Shown here piece after piece: positions 45,680 to 53,713 of a stretch of 64,000 nucleotides of DNA. The stretch is from Lachnospiraceae bacterium (GTDB lineage Bacteria; Bacillota; Clostridia; Lachnospirales; Lachnospiraceae). The notes under the pieces were generated by a model that ran no database searches, was not told the DNA's origin, and worked only from the letters and a program-made list of their open reading frames with translations. The stretch spans positions 310,001 through 374,000 of the forward strand of contig JAFUIR010000011.1 in assembly GCA_017468395.1 (NCBI GenBank), read 5' to 3'. Both the position numbers and the translations under genes were made by a program. The first letter of the stretch is position 1; the number at the start of each line of letters is the position of its first letter.

Positions 45680-47075
45680 GGAAAGTCTGGGGCAAAAATT
45701 GAAAAGGTGCATCAAAGGACTATTGTTGACCGCAGTGGGAGTGCAGATTGTACTGGGACTGATTTGGCTGGGCGGCAGTTTTGGTTCCACGCAGTTTTTT
45801 TCGGTATCCATGGACTATGTTCAGGCAGCGGAAAACCTGACTTTTCACGAGTACAGCGGAATCTTGTATGTACTTTTGACAGCGGCGGCTCTTTGGCTAC
45901 AGCAGATTACGGGCATATCCTATTATCAGCCTCTTTATATTATACAGGTGGCAGTTTTTTTGTGGGCAGCTTATTTTTTTGTGTGCTGTATGAAAAGAAG
46001 CGGAGGGACAAAAGGGAAACTTACTGCGATTTTTGGAGCCCTTTTTCTGTGCACCGTTCCTATGCTGATGCAGTGCCATTTGGCGGTAAGACCACAGTCC
46101 CTGGTGGTGTCAGTGTTTTTGGTAATGCTCGGGCTGTGTAAGCGGGCGGCTGATAATGTGGCAGAAATAAATGGGAAACTGTGGATTGTCATGGGAACTT
46201 TGTGGATGGTGCTCAGTTTGCTGCTACCGGAGTATTTGTATCTGGGGGCGGTGCCTGTTACGGGGCTGCTTGTGCTTTCTTTTTTGAAGAAAGGTAAGAT
46301 TTTAAAGAGCGGCTGCTTGGTGTTACTTGTTTTTTTGGTGGTCACATGTATGTTAAATGCGGCCGTTTTGAAACCTGCAGCAGATAGAATAGAGAGAAAA
46401 TTTGAAAGTGCCATGATAAGCCGTCTGGTTTGGCCTTGGTTTAATCAAAGTTATTATTTTTGGCCGGAGGAAATTAAGGCGGTCATGTCTCCCGGGCAGG
46501 CTCTTTTGATTGACGCAGATGCGGAGGCGGTACAAAGGGATTTTGGACCCATGGTGGAGCAGGCGTACGGAAAAGAGCGGGCTTTACAGTTGTACGCACA
46601 GATGGCAAAGGCCAGTCTGGAGGTCCGTACCAAGGATGTGTTACATGAAATATGGGAGGATTTAAAGGCATATATTTGCACGCCCCTTGGGGTTTATGGG
46701 CAACTTCGGGGCGCAGAGCAGATATCCTATTCCGGTTGGAATTATAAGAATATGTCAGAGCAGTGCCCGCAGATAACCCGTCCCTATGTTTTTTGCGGTT
46801 TTGGGCTTTGGTTTGCAGAAATATTCTGTTTTGCGGGAGTAGTGGTGCGGAGGTTGCTTCTTTGGAAAAAAGAGGGGGAAAGCGACAAAGAAAAAACACA
46901 CAGCCATGCTTTTTTCTGGATAGCAGGACTGTGTGTGTTAAGTCAGGCGGTGTGGTATACCATGTCCGGTGCGGGAATGATGGATTATCTCAATGTTCCC
47001 GTGATAACTGTGCTATGGTATGCACTGCCCATATATTTAATTTTTACTCCACAACGGGGTCGGGATATTGATTGA
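45666..47075 (+). CDS. Polytopic membrane protein, paralogue of the 43433 gene
   Basis: 469 residues with the same layout as its paralogue: VQIVLGLIWLGG, LLLPEYLYL, LVWPWFNQSYYFW, SGWNYKNM and AVWYTMSGAGMMDY. The start is the GTG at 45666, inside the SGNH gene. Its last 32 bases overlap the end of the opposing minus-strand SGNH-like gene. It may act with the SGNH protein on an extracellular sugar or acyl group. No catalytic residue can be pointed out with confidence. Confidence 0.67.
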   Translation: MKANKESLGQKLKRCIKGLLLTAVGVQIVLGLIWLGGSFGSTQFFSVSMDYVQAAENLTFHEYSGILYVLLTAAALWLQQITGISYYQPLYIIQVAVFLWAAYFFVCCMKRSGGTKGKLTAIFGALFLCTVPMLMQCHLAVRPQSLVVSVFLVMLGLCKRAADNVAEINGKLWIVMGTLWMVLSLLLPEYLYLGAVPVTGLLVLSFLKKGKILKSGCLVLLVFLVVTCMLNAAVLKPAADRIERKFESAMISRLVWPWFNQSYYFWPEEIKAVMSPGQALLIDADAEAVQRDFGPMVEQAYGKERALQLYAQMAKASLEVRTKDVLHEIWEDLKAYICTPLGVYGQLRGAEQISYSGWNYKNMSEQCPQITRPYVFCGFGLWFAEIFCFAGVVVRRLLLWKKEGESDKEKTHSHAFFWIAGLCVLSQAVWYTMSGAGMMDYLNVPVITVLWYALPIYLIFTPQRGRDID

Positions 47076-48036
47076 TGGCATCCACCAGACGTTTGGCAAC
47101 TAATTTGCGGCCTTCCAAATTCAGATGTATATGGTCTGTCAAATAGTCCGAAGCGATGTCCTCATGGATGGTTCCGTAGAGGTTATCTACGAAAGAAACG
47201 CTTAATGTGTAAGCGGCCTTGGCCTGTTCTACCACATAAGTGGATAAATGGCCGTGCCCGGATTCGTAGAGTTTGATATCACTGCTTACATAACTGCCGT
47301 CTTCCTCCAGACCATAGGCGTAGGTGGGAGACATAACGATAATGCGGATGTGTGGATAAGCGGCCTGAAGGGCTTCAATACCTGCGGTCATGGCACCGGT
47401 AAAATGCATGGTGTCCGTAGGGTTACCTGTAACGATTCCGCGGTCAGCCAGATAGTCGCTGCCATCGTACATGATAACAACGATGTCCACATCGTTAAAG
47501 TCAATGGAAAGCAATAGGTCTGTAATTTCTTTGAGACTGCGGTCGATGTCGGGCACGCGTCCGAATACATCGTCATACAATCCGCCGTTATCCAAGCAAA
47601 AAGAAGAAATCATCCAGTAGAAACTAAAAGCATCCCAAGGATTTTCACCGCTGTGGAAACCTACCTTTTCGGCGGTCATATAAGAACCGGGGATGGAACA
47701 GTTATAAACGGTGGCGCCGGTCATATCGGCTACCATATTACACAGATTGTCTTCCTCGCCCCGGTCATCTGCGAAAGGAGCATTTCCGAAGCAGACAATA
47801 GTGGTTTCTCCGTCATCTTCCTTTAGGTCCTCCTGACGGACGATAAGGGGGAGAATGTAGTCCATATCTTCGGTTTCCGGTGCATCTTCGTAAACATGGT
47901 TAAAGTCGTCACCGGAGATTACTTCGCCATCAAAGAAATTAAAAAATTTGGAAATCAGAATAACTATAATGCCTATTACAATGATTGCAAATGCGATGTG
48001 AATCACTATTTGCAATTTTTTATTTTTTTTATTCAT
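47044..48036 (-). CDS. SGNH-like membrane-anchored protein with lost catalytic residues
   Basis: 330 residues; one membrane segment (about 11-28), then an extracellular domain. It aligns with the 31594 and 44834 proteins (FTGAMTAGIEALQAAYPHIRI, SPTYAYG, DHIHLN). However, the nucleophile block reads F-G-N-A-P instead of L-G-D-S, so the serine is gone (residues 84-87). The G-x-N-D block reads Y-D-G-S-D-Y, and D301/H304 remain. Start ATG 48036 follows GGAAGG and is preferred over the longer reading frame to 48150, whose extra 38 residues look non-coding. It may be a binding or scaffold pseudoenzyme. It is divergent from the GH25 gene. Confidence 0.72.
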   Translation of the reverse strand: MNKKNKKLQIVIHIAFAIIVIGIIVILISKFFNFFDGEVISGDDFNHVYEDAPETEDMDYILPLIVRQEDLKEDDGETTIVCFGNAPFADDRGEEDNLCNMVADMTGATVYNCSIPGSYMTAEKVGFHSGENPWDAFSFYWMISSFCLDNGGLYDDVFGRVPDIDRSLKEITDLLLSIDFNDVDIVVIMYDGSDYLADRGIVTGNPTDTMHFTGAMTAGIEALQAAYPHIRIIVMSPTYAYGLEEDGSYVSSDIKLYESGHGHLSTYVVEQAKAAYTLSVSFVDNLYGTIHEDIASDYLTDHIHLNLEGRKLVAKRLVDAINQYPDPVVE

Positions 48037-48061
48037 ATGGGAACCTTCCTTTTTGCCAGAC

Positions 48062-48077
48062 GGTGCTTTAAAGCACC
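48062..48077. repeat. Perfect 16-base palindrome in the leader of the minus-strand gene
   Basis: GGTGCTTTAAAGCACC is an exact inverted repeat. It lies 11-26 bases downstream of the minus-strand -10 element, so it would be at the 5' end of that transcript as a hairpin, or act as a repressor site. No binding protein can be named. Confidence 0.45.
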
Positions 48078-48088
48078 ATACGCCCTTG

Positions 48089-48118
48089 ATTTTACTACAT
48101 ATTTTAGAGTTATGTCCA
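48089..48118 (-). promoter_or_regulatory. Weak sigma-A-type promoter for the minus-strand SGNH-like gene
   Basis: On the minus strand, TGGACA (48118-48113), an 18-base spacer and TAAAAT (48094-48089). The match is imperfect; it would give a leader of about 45 bases containing the palindrome. Confidence 0.4.
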
Positions 48119-48197
48119 GTAAGGACGGGAATATTTAAGAAAAAAAACATAATTTAGAAAAAATACCGTCTGAAGTCATAGGAATCTACGTTTTAAC

Positions 48198-48226
48198 TTG
48201 AAGATAAGAGCGGTAAATGTTATAAT
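48198..48226 (+). promoter_or_regulatory. Sigma-A promoter with extended -10, upstream of the GH25 gene
   Basis: TTGAAG (48198-48203), a 17-base spacer and TATAAT (48221-48226), preceded by TG at 48218-48219. The -10 region (TGTTATAAT) is the same as at 20079-20087. It lies in the 246-base divergent gap 48037-48282, the longest in the window, and reads into the 1127-residue gene and probably the rfb genes. Confidence 0.68.
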
Positions 48227-48282
48227 GTTACAATGTTATTAAAACATTACACTGGGCTTATTATGAGAAAGGATAAATAGAA

Positions 48283-51200
48283 ATGAAAAAGTTGTTTGGG
48301 CAGAACCGTAAGCCTTACGATGAAGATGTAAACATGGAAGAGTGGGACTACGGGGAAGACGAATACGCACAAGAGGAAATATACGAAGGTGATGAGTCGG
48401 AAATGGGAGAGTATTATGCCGATGAAGAGGGCTATGAATCCTATGAGGGCGATGAAACCTACGAAGATGAAGAATTTTACGAAGGCGAAGAAGTCTATGA
48501 AGATGGCGAGGCTTATGAAGATGAAGACGTCTACGAAGATGGAGTAGTCTACGAGGACGAAGTAGTCTATGCAGATGAAGAATTTGCAGAAGGCGAATCC
48601 TATGAAGGTGAAGAGGTTTACGCAGACGAGGAAGTTTACGAAGACGGCGAAGCCTATGAAGAAGAGGTCTATGAAGACGAAGTATACGAAGAAGAATATT
48701 ATGAGGCGCAAGAGTATGAAGATGATGCCTTAGAATATGAAGATGAAGCGGCATATGAGGATGATATTGATGGCGTAGGATTCTTTGGAAGAATCGGCCA
48801 GAGTATTATGAATATGAGCATCATAGACAAAATTGTTACCACAACCGGCGTGGTGGTACTGATTTTGGCGCTGGTTACAGGCGGTATTTATGTCAGTGCG
48901 AACATGGCAGACCGGCAGGTGTCTTCTTTTGGCTCCGTGGGAACGCAGTTATCCGGTTTAACCATGATCGGAGAAGAGGGATTGTTTGCGGTGGCTGATG
49001 CTATAGAAGCACAGATTAAAGAAGCCAATGCGGCGGAAGATGACGACAAAAAAGATTATAACGAGAACGATTACAGCAAAGACGTGAATGTTGTAATGAA
49101 TATGACTTCCATTCAAAATGACTTGAAAGTGAAGTTTGTCAATAAACGCACCAACAAATTAATCGGGAATATTCCTTTTAGCGTGGAAGTAACCACTCCG
49201 AAAGGAAAAACCGAAGTTTGGACAGATGATGATATGGATGGTATCATTTACAAAAAAGGAATTGATGCCGGCGGCTATACTATTTTAATGAGTGCTTTGG
49301 AGGGCGAAAAGTACGAAAAATATAATTTGCCCGAAAGCGGTAAAAAGGTAGAAGTCAAGAAAGAAATTGAGTATGAAAAAGTAGATGTGGCAGATGAAAT
49401 TAAGACAGAATCCGAAATCAATGCCAAAGTGGAGGATACGGCCCAGAAAGAAACTGTTGTGGAATCTGAATTGAAGGATACCGTGACATGGGTGGAATCC
49501 ACCAAGAGCACTACTTATGTAGCAGTTGCCAAGAAAGACATTAAAGATCCCTCCGTTGCCAGCATAGGCACAAAGTTCTACAGACTGGCTGGGGAAATGT
49601 CTATCAGCGGCGGAGGAGAAATGGCTCCCGGTTCTACGTTGCAGTTATCTGCAAGCAAGGCGTCAGATTATGCAGACTGGACAGTAAGTGATGAATCATG
49701 GAAGTCCGATGTGGCATCCGTAACTGTGGATTCCAAAGGTCTTGTAACCGCAAGTGCTGATATTACAGAGGCGAAGAATGTTACTATTACTTATACATGT
49801 ACATTGACAAAACCGGTTCAGGAACAGCCAGGCGAAGGAACGGAAGGCGGTGAGACCGGAGAAGGCGGAACCGAAGATAATGTCAGCGGCGGTGACGGCG
49901 CAGCCGGCGGTACAGGTGGAAGCACACCGGAAACTACACCCGAAACCACACCGGAAAGCAAGCCGGAAACAAAACCGGAGTCTGTTAATGTGACAGTGAC
50001 ACACCAGATTACCGTGACTCCCGTGATTTTGGTAAAAGAGTTGACTGTGGCACCGGCAACGTTGGTGCTGGATTTAAGTAAAGGTGTTTCTGTAGGTGAA
50101 CTGACAGCTACAGTGGTTACATCCCAGGATTCTGTTTCCAAAGATGTGACATGGTCTTCCAGTAACGAAAAAGTTGCAACCGTAAAAGTGGAAAACGGTA
50201 AAGCGGTTGTAACTGCTGTTTCGGCAGGTACAGCTACTATTACAGCGACATCCGTAGCAGACTCTAAAGTGGCGGGAACTTGTGAAGTTACAGTATCGGG
50301 AGCAGCCATGACGGCATTGCAACTTGATAAAACTTCCGCATCCATTCCCCGTACGGGAACCGTTCAACTGAAGGCCATAACCACACCGGAGGGATGCCCT
50401 GTGACATGGAGCAGTGATAAAACAGAGGTGGCAACCGTAGACGACAAAGGTTTGGTTACCGGTTTGAAAGAAGGTACTGCTACCATTACTGCAAAGGGCG
50501 TTGATGCCACAGGAAAAGAACTGTCGGCAAAATGTACCGTTACGGTAACTCAGATTATCACTTTGGATAAGACTACTTTGACGGTGATTGTGGGCGGTGA
50601 AAGTACCATTAACGCAACTTTCACAGACGGCGGAAAAGGAGAACTGAAAGCTTACTCTGCAGATACAAGCGTTGTGCAGGTGGAAGTGAAAGACAATAAA
50701 ACCGTTGTATTTAAAGGTATCGCACCTAAAAATTCAGTGGGTGTAACCATTGTTTATACAACAACTGCCGGAGAGCATATAAATACGGATATTGCCGTAA
50801 GTGTGGTATCCAACACGAATAAATTGGTTGATAGTCAGGGACAGCAGCTTTACGTTCTGGGTTCTGACGGAAAGTATGTGGCAGCGGTGGCTTCCGACTA
50901 TTATAAATACGATACTTTCTATGTGCAGACCACAAGATATACCGGTTGGCAGACCATCGGCGGAGAGGTTATGTATTTTGACGTAAATGGTAAGTATGTA
51001 ACCGGCGAACAGGTTATTCAGGGCGCAAAATACAACTTTGCAAGTGATGGAACTTTGATTACCGGTGCAGGTACCATGGGAATTGATGTTTCCAAATGGA
51101 ACGGAACCATTGACTGGAATGCGGTTAAGAATTCCGGTGTATCCTATGTTATTATCCGCTGCGGATACAGAGGTTCTTCCTCCGGTGCTCTTGTAGAAGA

Positions 51201-51666
51201 CCCGAAATTCAAAAACAACATCAAAGGTGCTACTGCCGCAGGATTGAAAGTAGGTGTGTATTTCTTTACACAGGCCGTAGATGAAATCGAAGCCATTGAA
51301 GAAGCATCCATGGTTCTGGAACTGATTGAAGACTATAAGATTTCCTATCCGGTATTTTTGGATGTGGAAGCCAGCGGCGGCAGAGGGGATAAAATTGATG
51401 CGGAAACCAGAACAGCGGTAATTAAAGCGTTCTGTGAAACCATTGAGGATTCCAAGTATACAGCCGGCGTATATGCAAATAAGACTTGGCTGGAAAAGAA
51501 AATGGATGCCAGCGAATTGACAAAATATAAAATCTGGTTGGCTCAGTATGCAGCGCAGCCCACTTATTCCGAGACTAAAATCGATCTTTGGCAGTACAAA
51601 GAAACCGGTAAAGTCAGCGGTATCAGTGGCAACGTGGACTTGAATCTCAGTTATTTGGGATACTAA
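48283..51666 (+). CDS. Membrane-anchored GH25 lysozyme with acidic Tyr/Glu-rich cytoplasmic head and Big_2 domains
   Basis: 1127 residues. Residues 12-164 are almost only Glu, Asp, Tyr, Gly, Ala and Val in loose repeats of YEDGEAYEDE type. A single membrane segment follows at 184-206, so this head should lie in the cytoplasm. Outside come a shared domain (270-370, also in the 53703 protein), a low-complexity Thr/Gly/Glu/Pro linker (510-568), three Ig-like (Big_2-type) domains (583-842), a choline-binding-like repeat (888-930, GWQTIGGEVMYFD) and a GH25 muramidase domain (933-1127) with D935 and the DxE pair D1027/E1029. It hydrolyses muramic acid bonds in peptidoglycan. It has its own promoter and AAAGGA site. 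The acidic head is unusual for a lysozyme. Confidence 0.88.
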   Translation: MKKLFGQNRKPYDEDVNMEEWDYGEDEYAQEEIYEGDESEMGEYYADEEGYESYEGDETYEDEEFYEGEEVYEDGEAYEDEDVYEDGVVYEDEVVYADEEFAEGESYEGEEVYADEEVYEDGEAYEEEVYEDEVYEEEYYEAQEYEDDALEYEDEAAYEDDIDGVGFFGRIGQSIMNMSIIDKIVTTTGVVVLILALVTGGIYVSANMADRQVSSFGSVGTQLSGLTMIGEEGLFAVADAIEAQIKEANAAEDDDKKDYNENDYSKDVNVVMNMTSIQNDLKVKFVNKRTNKLIGNIPFSVEVTTPKGKTEVWTDDDMDGIIYKKGIDAGGYTILMSALEGEKYEKYNLPESGKKVEVKKEIEYEKVDVADEIKTESEINAKVEDTAQKETVVESELKDTVTWVESTKSTTYVAVAKKDIKDPSVASIGTKFYRLAGEMSISGGGEMAPGSTLQLSASKASDYADWTVSDESWKSDVASVTVDSKGLVTASADITEAKNVTITYTCTLTKPVQEQPGEGTEGGETGEGGTEDNVSGGDGAAGGTGGSTPETTPETTPESKPETKPESVNVTVTHQITVTPVILVKELTVAPATLVLDLSKGVSVGELTATVVTSQDSVSKDVTWSSSNEKVATVKVENGKAVVTAVSAGTATITATSVADSKVAGTCEVTVSGAAMTALQLDKTSASIPRTGTVQLKAITTPEGCPVTWSSDKTEVATVDDKGLVTGLKEGTATITAKGVDATGKELSAKCTVTVTQIITLDKTTLTVIVGGESTINATFTDGGKGELKAYSADTSVVQVEVKDNKTVVFKGIAPKNSVGVTIVYTTTAGEHINTDIAVSVVSNTNKLVDSQGQQLYVLGSDGKYVAAVASDYYKYDTFYVQTTRYTGWQTIGGEVMYFDVNGKYVTGEQVIQGAKYNFASDGTLITGAGTMGIDVSKWNGTIDWNAVKNSGVSYVIIRCGYRGSSSGALVEDPKFKNNIKGATAAGLKVGVYFFTQAVDEIEAIEEASMVLELIEDYKISYPVFLDVEASGGRGDKIDAETRTAVIKAFCETIEDSKYTAGVYANKTWLEKKMDASELTKYKIWLAQYAAQPTYSETKIDLWQYKETGKVSGISGNVDLNLSYLGY
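48400..48745 (+). repeat. Degenerate in-frame tandem repeats encoding Tyr-Glu-Asp-rich sequence
   Basis: The DNA is built of short GAAGAT/TATGAA/GAGGTC-like units that vary at third positions, giving a strongly purine-biased strand. The region encodes residues 40-154 of the GH25 protein. Such repeats can gain or lose units by slippage; length may vary between strains. Confidence 0.6.
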
Positions 51667-51685
51667 TAGAGAAAAGAGGCAGACT

Positions 51686-52768
51686 ATGAGAACTTATTTG
51701 GTAACAGGTGGTGCCGGATTCATCGGCTCTAACTACATTCATTACATGTTAAAAAAATATGGCGATGATATCCGCATTATCAATGTGGATGTGCTCACAT
51801 ACGCCGGAAATTTGGAAAATTTGAAGGATATTGAAGATAGAAGCAATTACAGTTTTGTAAAAGCAGATATCTGTGATAAAGAGGCCATCCGTAAAATTTT
51901 TACAGAAAATGAAATTGACCGTGTGGTTCACTTTGCGGCAGAAAGCCATGTGGACAGAAGTATCCGTAATCCGGAAGTTTTTGTCCAGACAAATGTGCTG
52001 GGAACAGCAGTAATGCTGAACTGCGCAAAAGAGGCATGGGAACTGCCGGACGGTAGTTTTAAGGAAGGAAAGAAGTTTCTTCATGTGTCTACGGATGAGG
52101 TTTACGGTTCTCTTCCGGATGATGAGAATGCATTTTTCTACGAGACGACACCTTACGATCCCCACAGTCCTTATTCCGCAAGTAAGGCAAGTTCGGATAT
52201 GTTGGTAAAGGCTTATATGGATACTTATCATTTCCCTGCCAACATTACAAACTGTTCCAATAACTATGGACCTTATCAGTTCCCCGAGAAACTGATTCCG
52301 TTGATTATTAACAATGCCCTGCAAGGCAAGAAACTTCCTGTTTACGGTGATGGTAAAAATGTGCGTGACTGGTTGTTTGTGGAAGACCATGCAAAGGCCA
52401 TTGATATGGTACAGGAACAGGGAAGACTGTTTGAAACTTATAATATCGGCGGACATAATGAAAAGCAGAATATCGAGATTATTCATATCATCATTGATAC
52501 TTTGCAGGAAATGCTGCCGGAGGGTGACCCCAGAAAGACTTTGGTCAGCAGGGATTTGATTACCTATGTGGAAGACCGTAAAGGTCATGACAGACGTTAT
52601 GCCATTGCGCCCGATAAAATTAAAGCGGAAATCGGCTGGGAACCCGAAACAATGTTTAAAGAAGGTATCCGCAAGACGATCCAGTGGTTCTTTGAGAATG
52701 AAGACTGGATGAAAAATGTAACCAGCGGTGATTACCAGAAGTATTACAACGAAATGTACGAGAAATAG
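51686..52768 (+). CDS. rfbB: dTDP-glucose 4,6-dehydratase
   Basis: 360 residues, extended SDR. GGAGFIG at 8-14 binds NAD, STDEVYG holds T136-D137-E138, and YSASK supplies Y163 and K167, the RmlB catalytic set. The NNYGPYQFPEKLIPL and VRDWLFVEDHAKAI blocks are RmlB-specific. It makes dTDP-4-keto-6-deoxyglucose, the substrate of WecE and of RfbC. It starts 19 bases after the GH25 gene and is followed by a hairpin. Confidence 0.94.
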   Translation: MRTYLVTGGAGFIGSNYIHYMLKKYGDDIRIINVDVLTYAGNLENLKDIEDRSNYSFVKADICDKEAIRKIFTENEIDRVVHFAAESHVDRSIRNPEVFVQTNVLGTAVMLNCAKEAWELPDGSFKEGKKFLHVSTDEVYGSLPDDENAFFYETTPYDPHSPYSASKASSDMLVKAYMDTYHFPANITNCSNNYGPYQFPEKLIPLIINNALQGKKLPVYGDGKNVRDWLFVEDHAKAIDMVQEQGRLFETYNIGGHNEKQNIEIIHIIIDTLQEMLPEGDPRKTLVSRDLITYVEDRKGHDRRYAIAPDKIKAEIGWEPETMFKEGIRKTIQWFFENEDWMKNVTSGDYQKYYNEMYEK

Positions 52769-52773
52769 GCCAG

Positions 52774-52799
52774 ATGGGAACGGCAATAGTCGTTCCCAT
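52774..52799 (+). promoter_or_regulatory. Stable hairpin between rfbB and rfbA
   Basis: ATGGGAACG (52774-52782) pairs perfectly with CGTTCCCAT (52791-52799) around an 8-base loop. There is no T run directly after it (TCGGTGCGTTTT follows), so it is more likely an mRNA-stability or partial-attenuation element than a full terminator. It lies six bases after the rfbB stop codon. Confidence 0.5.
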
Positions 52800-52843
52800 T
52801 CGGTGCGTTTTAAAATCCATAGAGGAAAAGGAGTAAAACGGAA

Positions 52844-53713
52844 ATGAAAGGTATTATTTTAGCGGGAGGTTCAGGCACCAGACTGTATCCTTTGACAAAA
52901 GCAATATCCAAACAGATTATGCCGGTTTATGACAAACCGATGATTTATTATCCTTTGTCAACATTGATGCTGGCGGGAATCAGAGAGGTTCTGATTATTT
53001 CCACACCCAGAGATTTACCTGTGTTTGAGGAACTTTTGGGAGACGGAAGTCAGTTGGGAATGAGATTTGAATATGCGGTGCAGGAGTATCCCAGAGGACT
53101 GGCAGATGCTTTTATCATCGGCGAAGAATTTATCGGTAAAGATAATGTGGCGCTGGTGTTGGGAGATAACATTTTCTATGGCCAAAGTTTTTCAAAGGTG
53201 CTGCGTGAGGTGGCTTCCAGAGAGAGCGGAGCAACTATTTTCGGCTATTATGTCAGAGATCCCAGAGAGTATGGCGTTGTAGAATTTGACGAAAACGGTA
53301 AGGCTCTTTCTATCGAAGAAAAACCGGAAAATCCTAAGAGTAATTATGCGGTACCGGGACTTTATTTTTATGACAATGACGTGGTGGAAATTGCCAAAAA
53401 TGTGAAGCCTTCCGCCCGTGGTGAAATAGAAATTACAAGTGTAAATAATGAGTATTTAAACAGGGGTACTCTTCGCGTGGAAACTTTGGGAAGAGGATTT
53501 GCCTGGCTTGATACAGGAAATCATGATGCCCTTTTGGATGCTTCCGATTTCGTGGCGGCATTCCAGAAGAGACAGGGACTTTATATTTCCTGTATTGAAG
53601 AGATTGCTTTCAAGAGAGGATTTATTGACAGAGAGCAGCTTTTGAAACTGGCAGAACCTTTGATGAAGACCAATTACGGTAAATATTTAGTAGAGGTTGC
53701 AAATGGACTCTAA
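52844..53713 (+). CDS. rfbA: Glucose-1-phosphate thymidylyltransferase
   Basis: 289 residues, the usual length. [15 protein letters not shown] is the nucleotide loop, and [20 protein letters not shown] and LGDNIFYG are RmlA hallmarks. It makes dTDP-glucose from dTTP and glucose-1-phosphate. AAAAGGAG lies upstream of ATG 52844. The last 11 bases overlap the next gene, a GH25 lysozyme. Confidence 0.95.
   Translation: MKGIILAGGSGTRLYPLTKAISKQIMPVYDKPMIYYPLSTLMLAGIREVLIISTPRDLPVFEELLGDGSQLGMRFEYAVQEYPRGLADAFIIGEEFIGKDNVALVLGDNIFYGQSFSKVLREVASRESGATIFGYYVRDPREYGVVEFDENGKALSIEEKPENPKSNYAVPGLYFYDNDVVEIAKNVKPSARGEIEITSVNNEYLNRGTLRVETLGRGFAWLDTGNHDALLDASDFVAAFQKRQGLYISCIEEIAFKRGFIDREQLLKLAEPLMKTNYGKYLVEVANGL

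Noticed and set aside
48059-48083. Palindrome as a rho-independent terminator
   Set aside because: No T run follows on either strand, and the site lies between a promoter and a start codon, so a leader hairpin or operator fits better.
48400-48745. Repeat tract as a CRISPR array
   Set aside because: Units are short, degenerate, in frame and translated; there are no constant repeats with unique spacers and no cas genes.
48239-48754. Two antisense open frames rich in Leu, Arg and His, or in Phe and Ile
   Set aside because: They are mirror images of the Tyr/Glu/Asp repeat tract; repeat composition alone removes stop codons.
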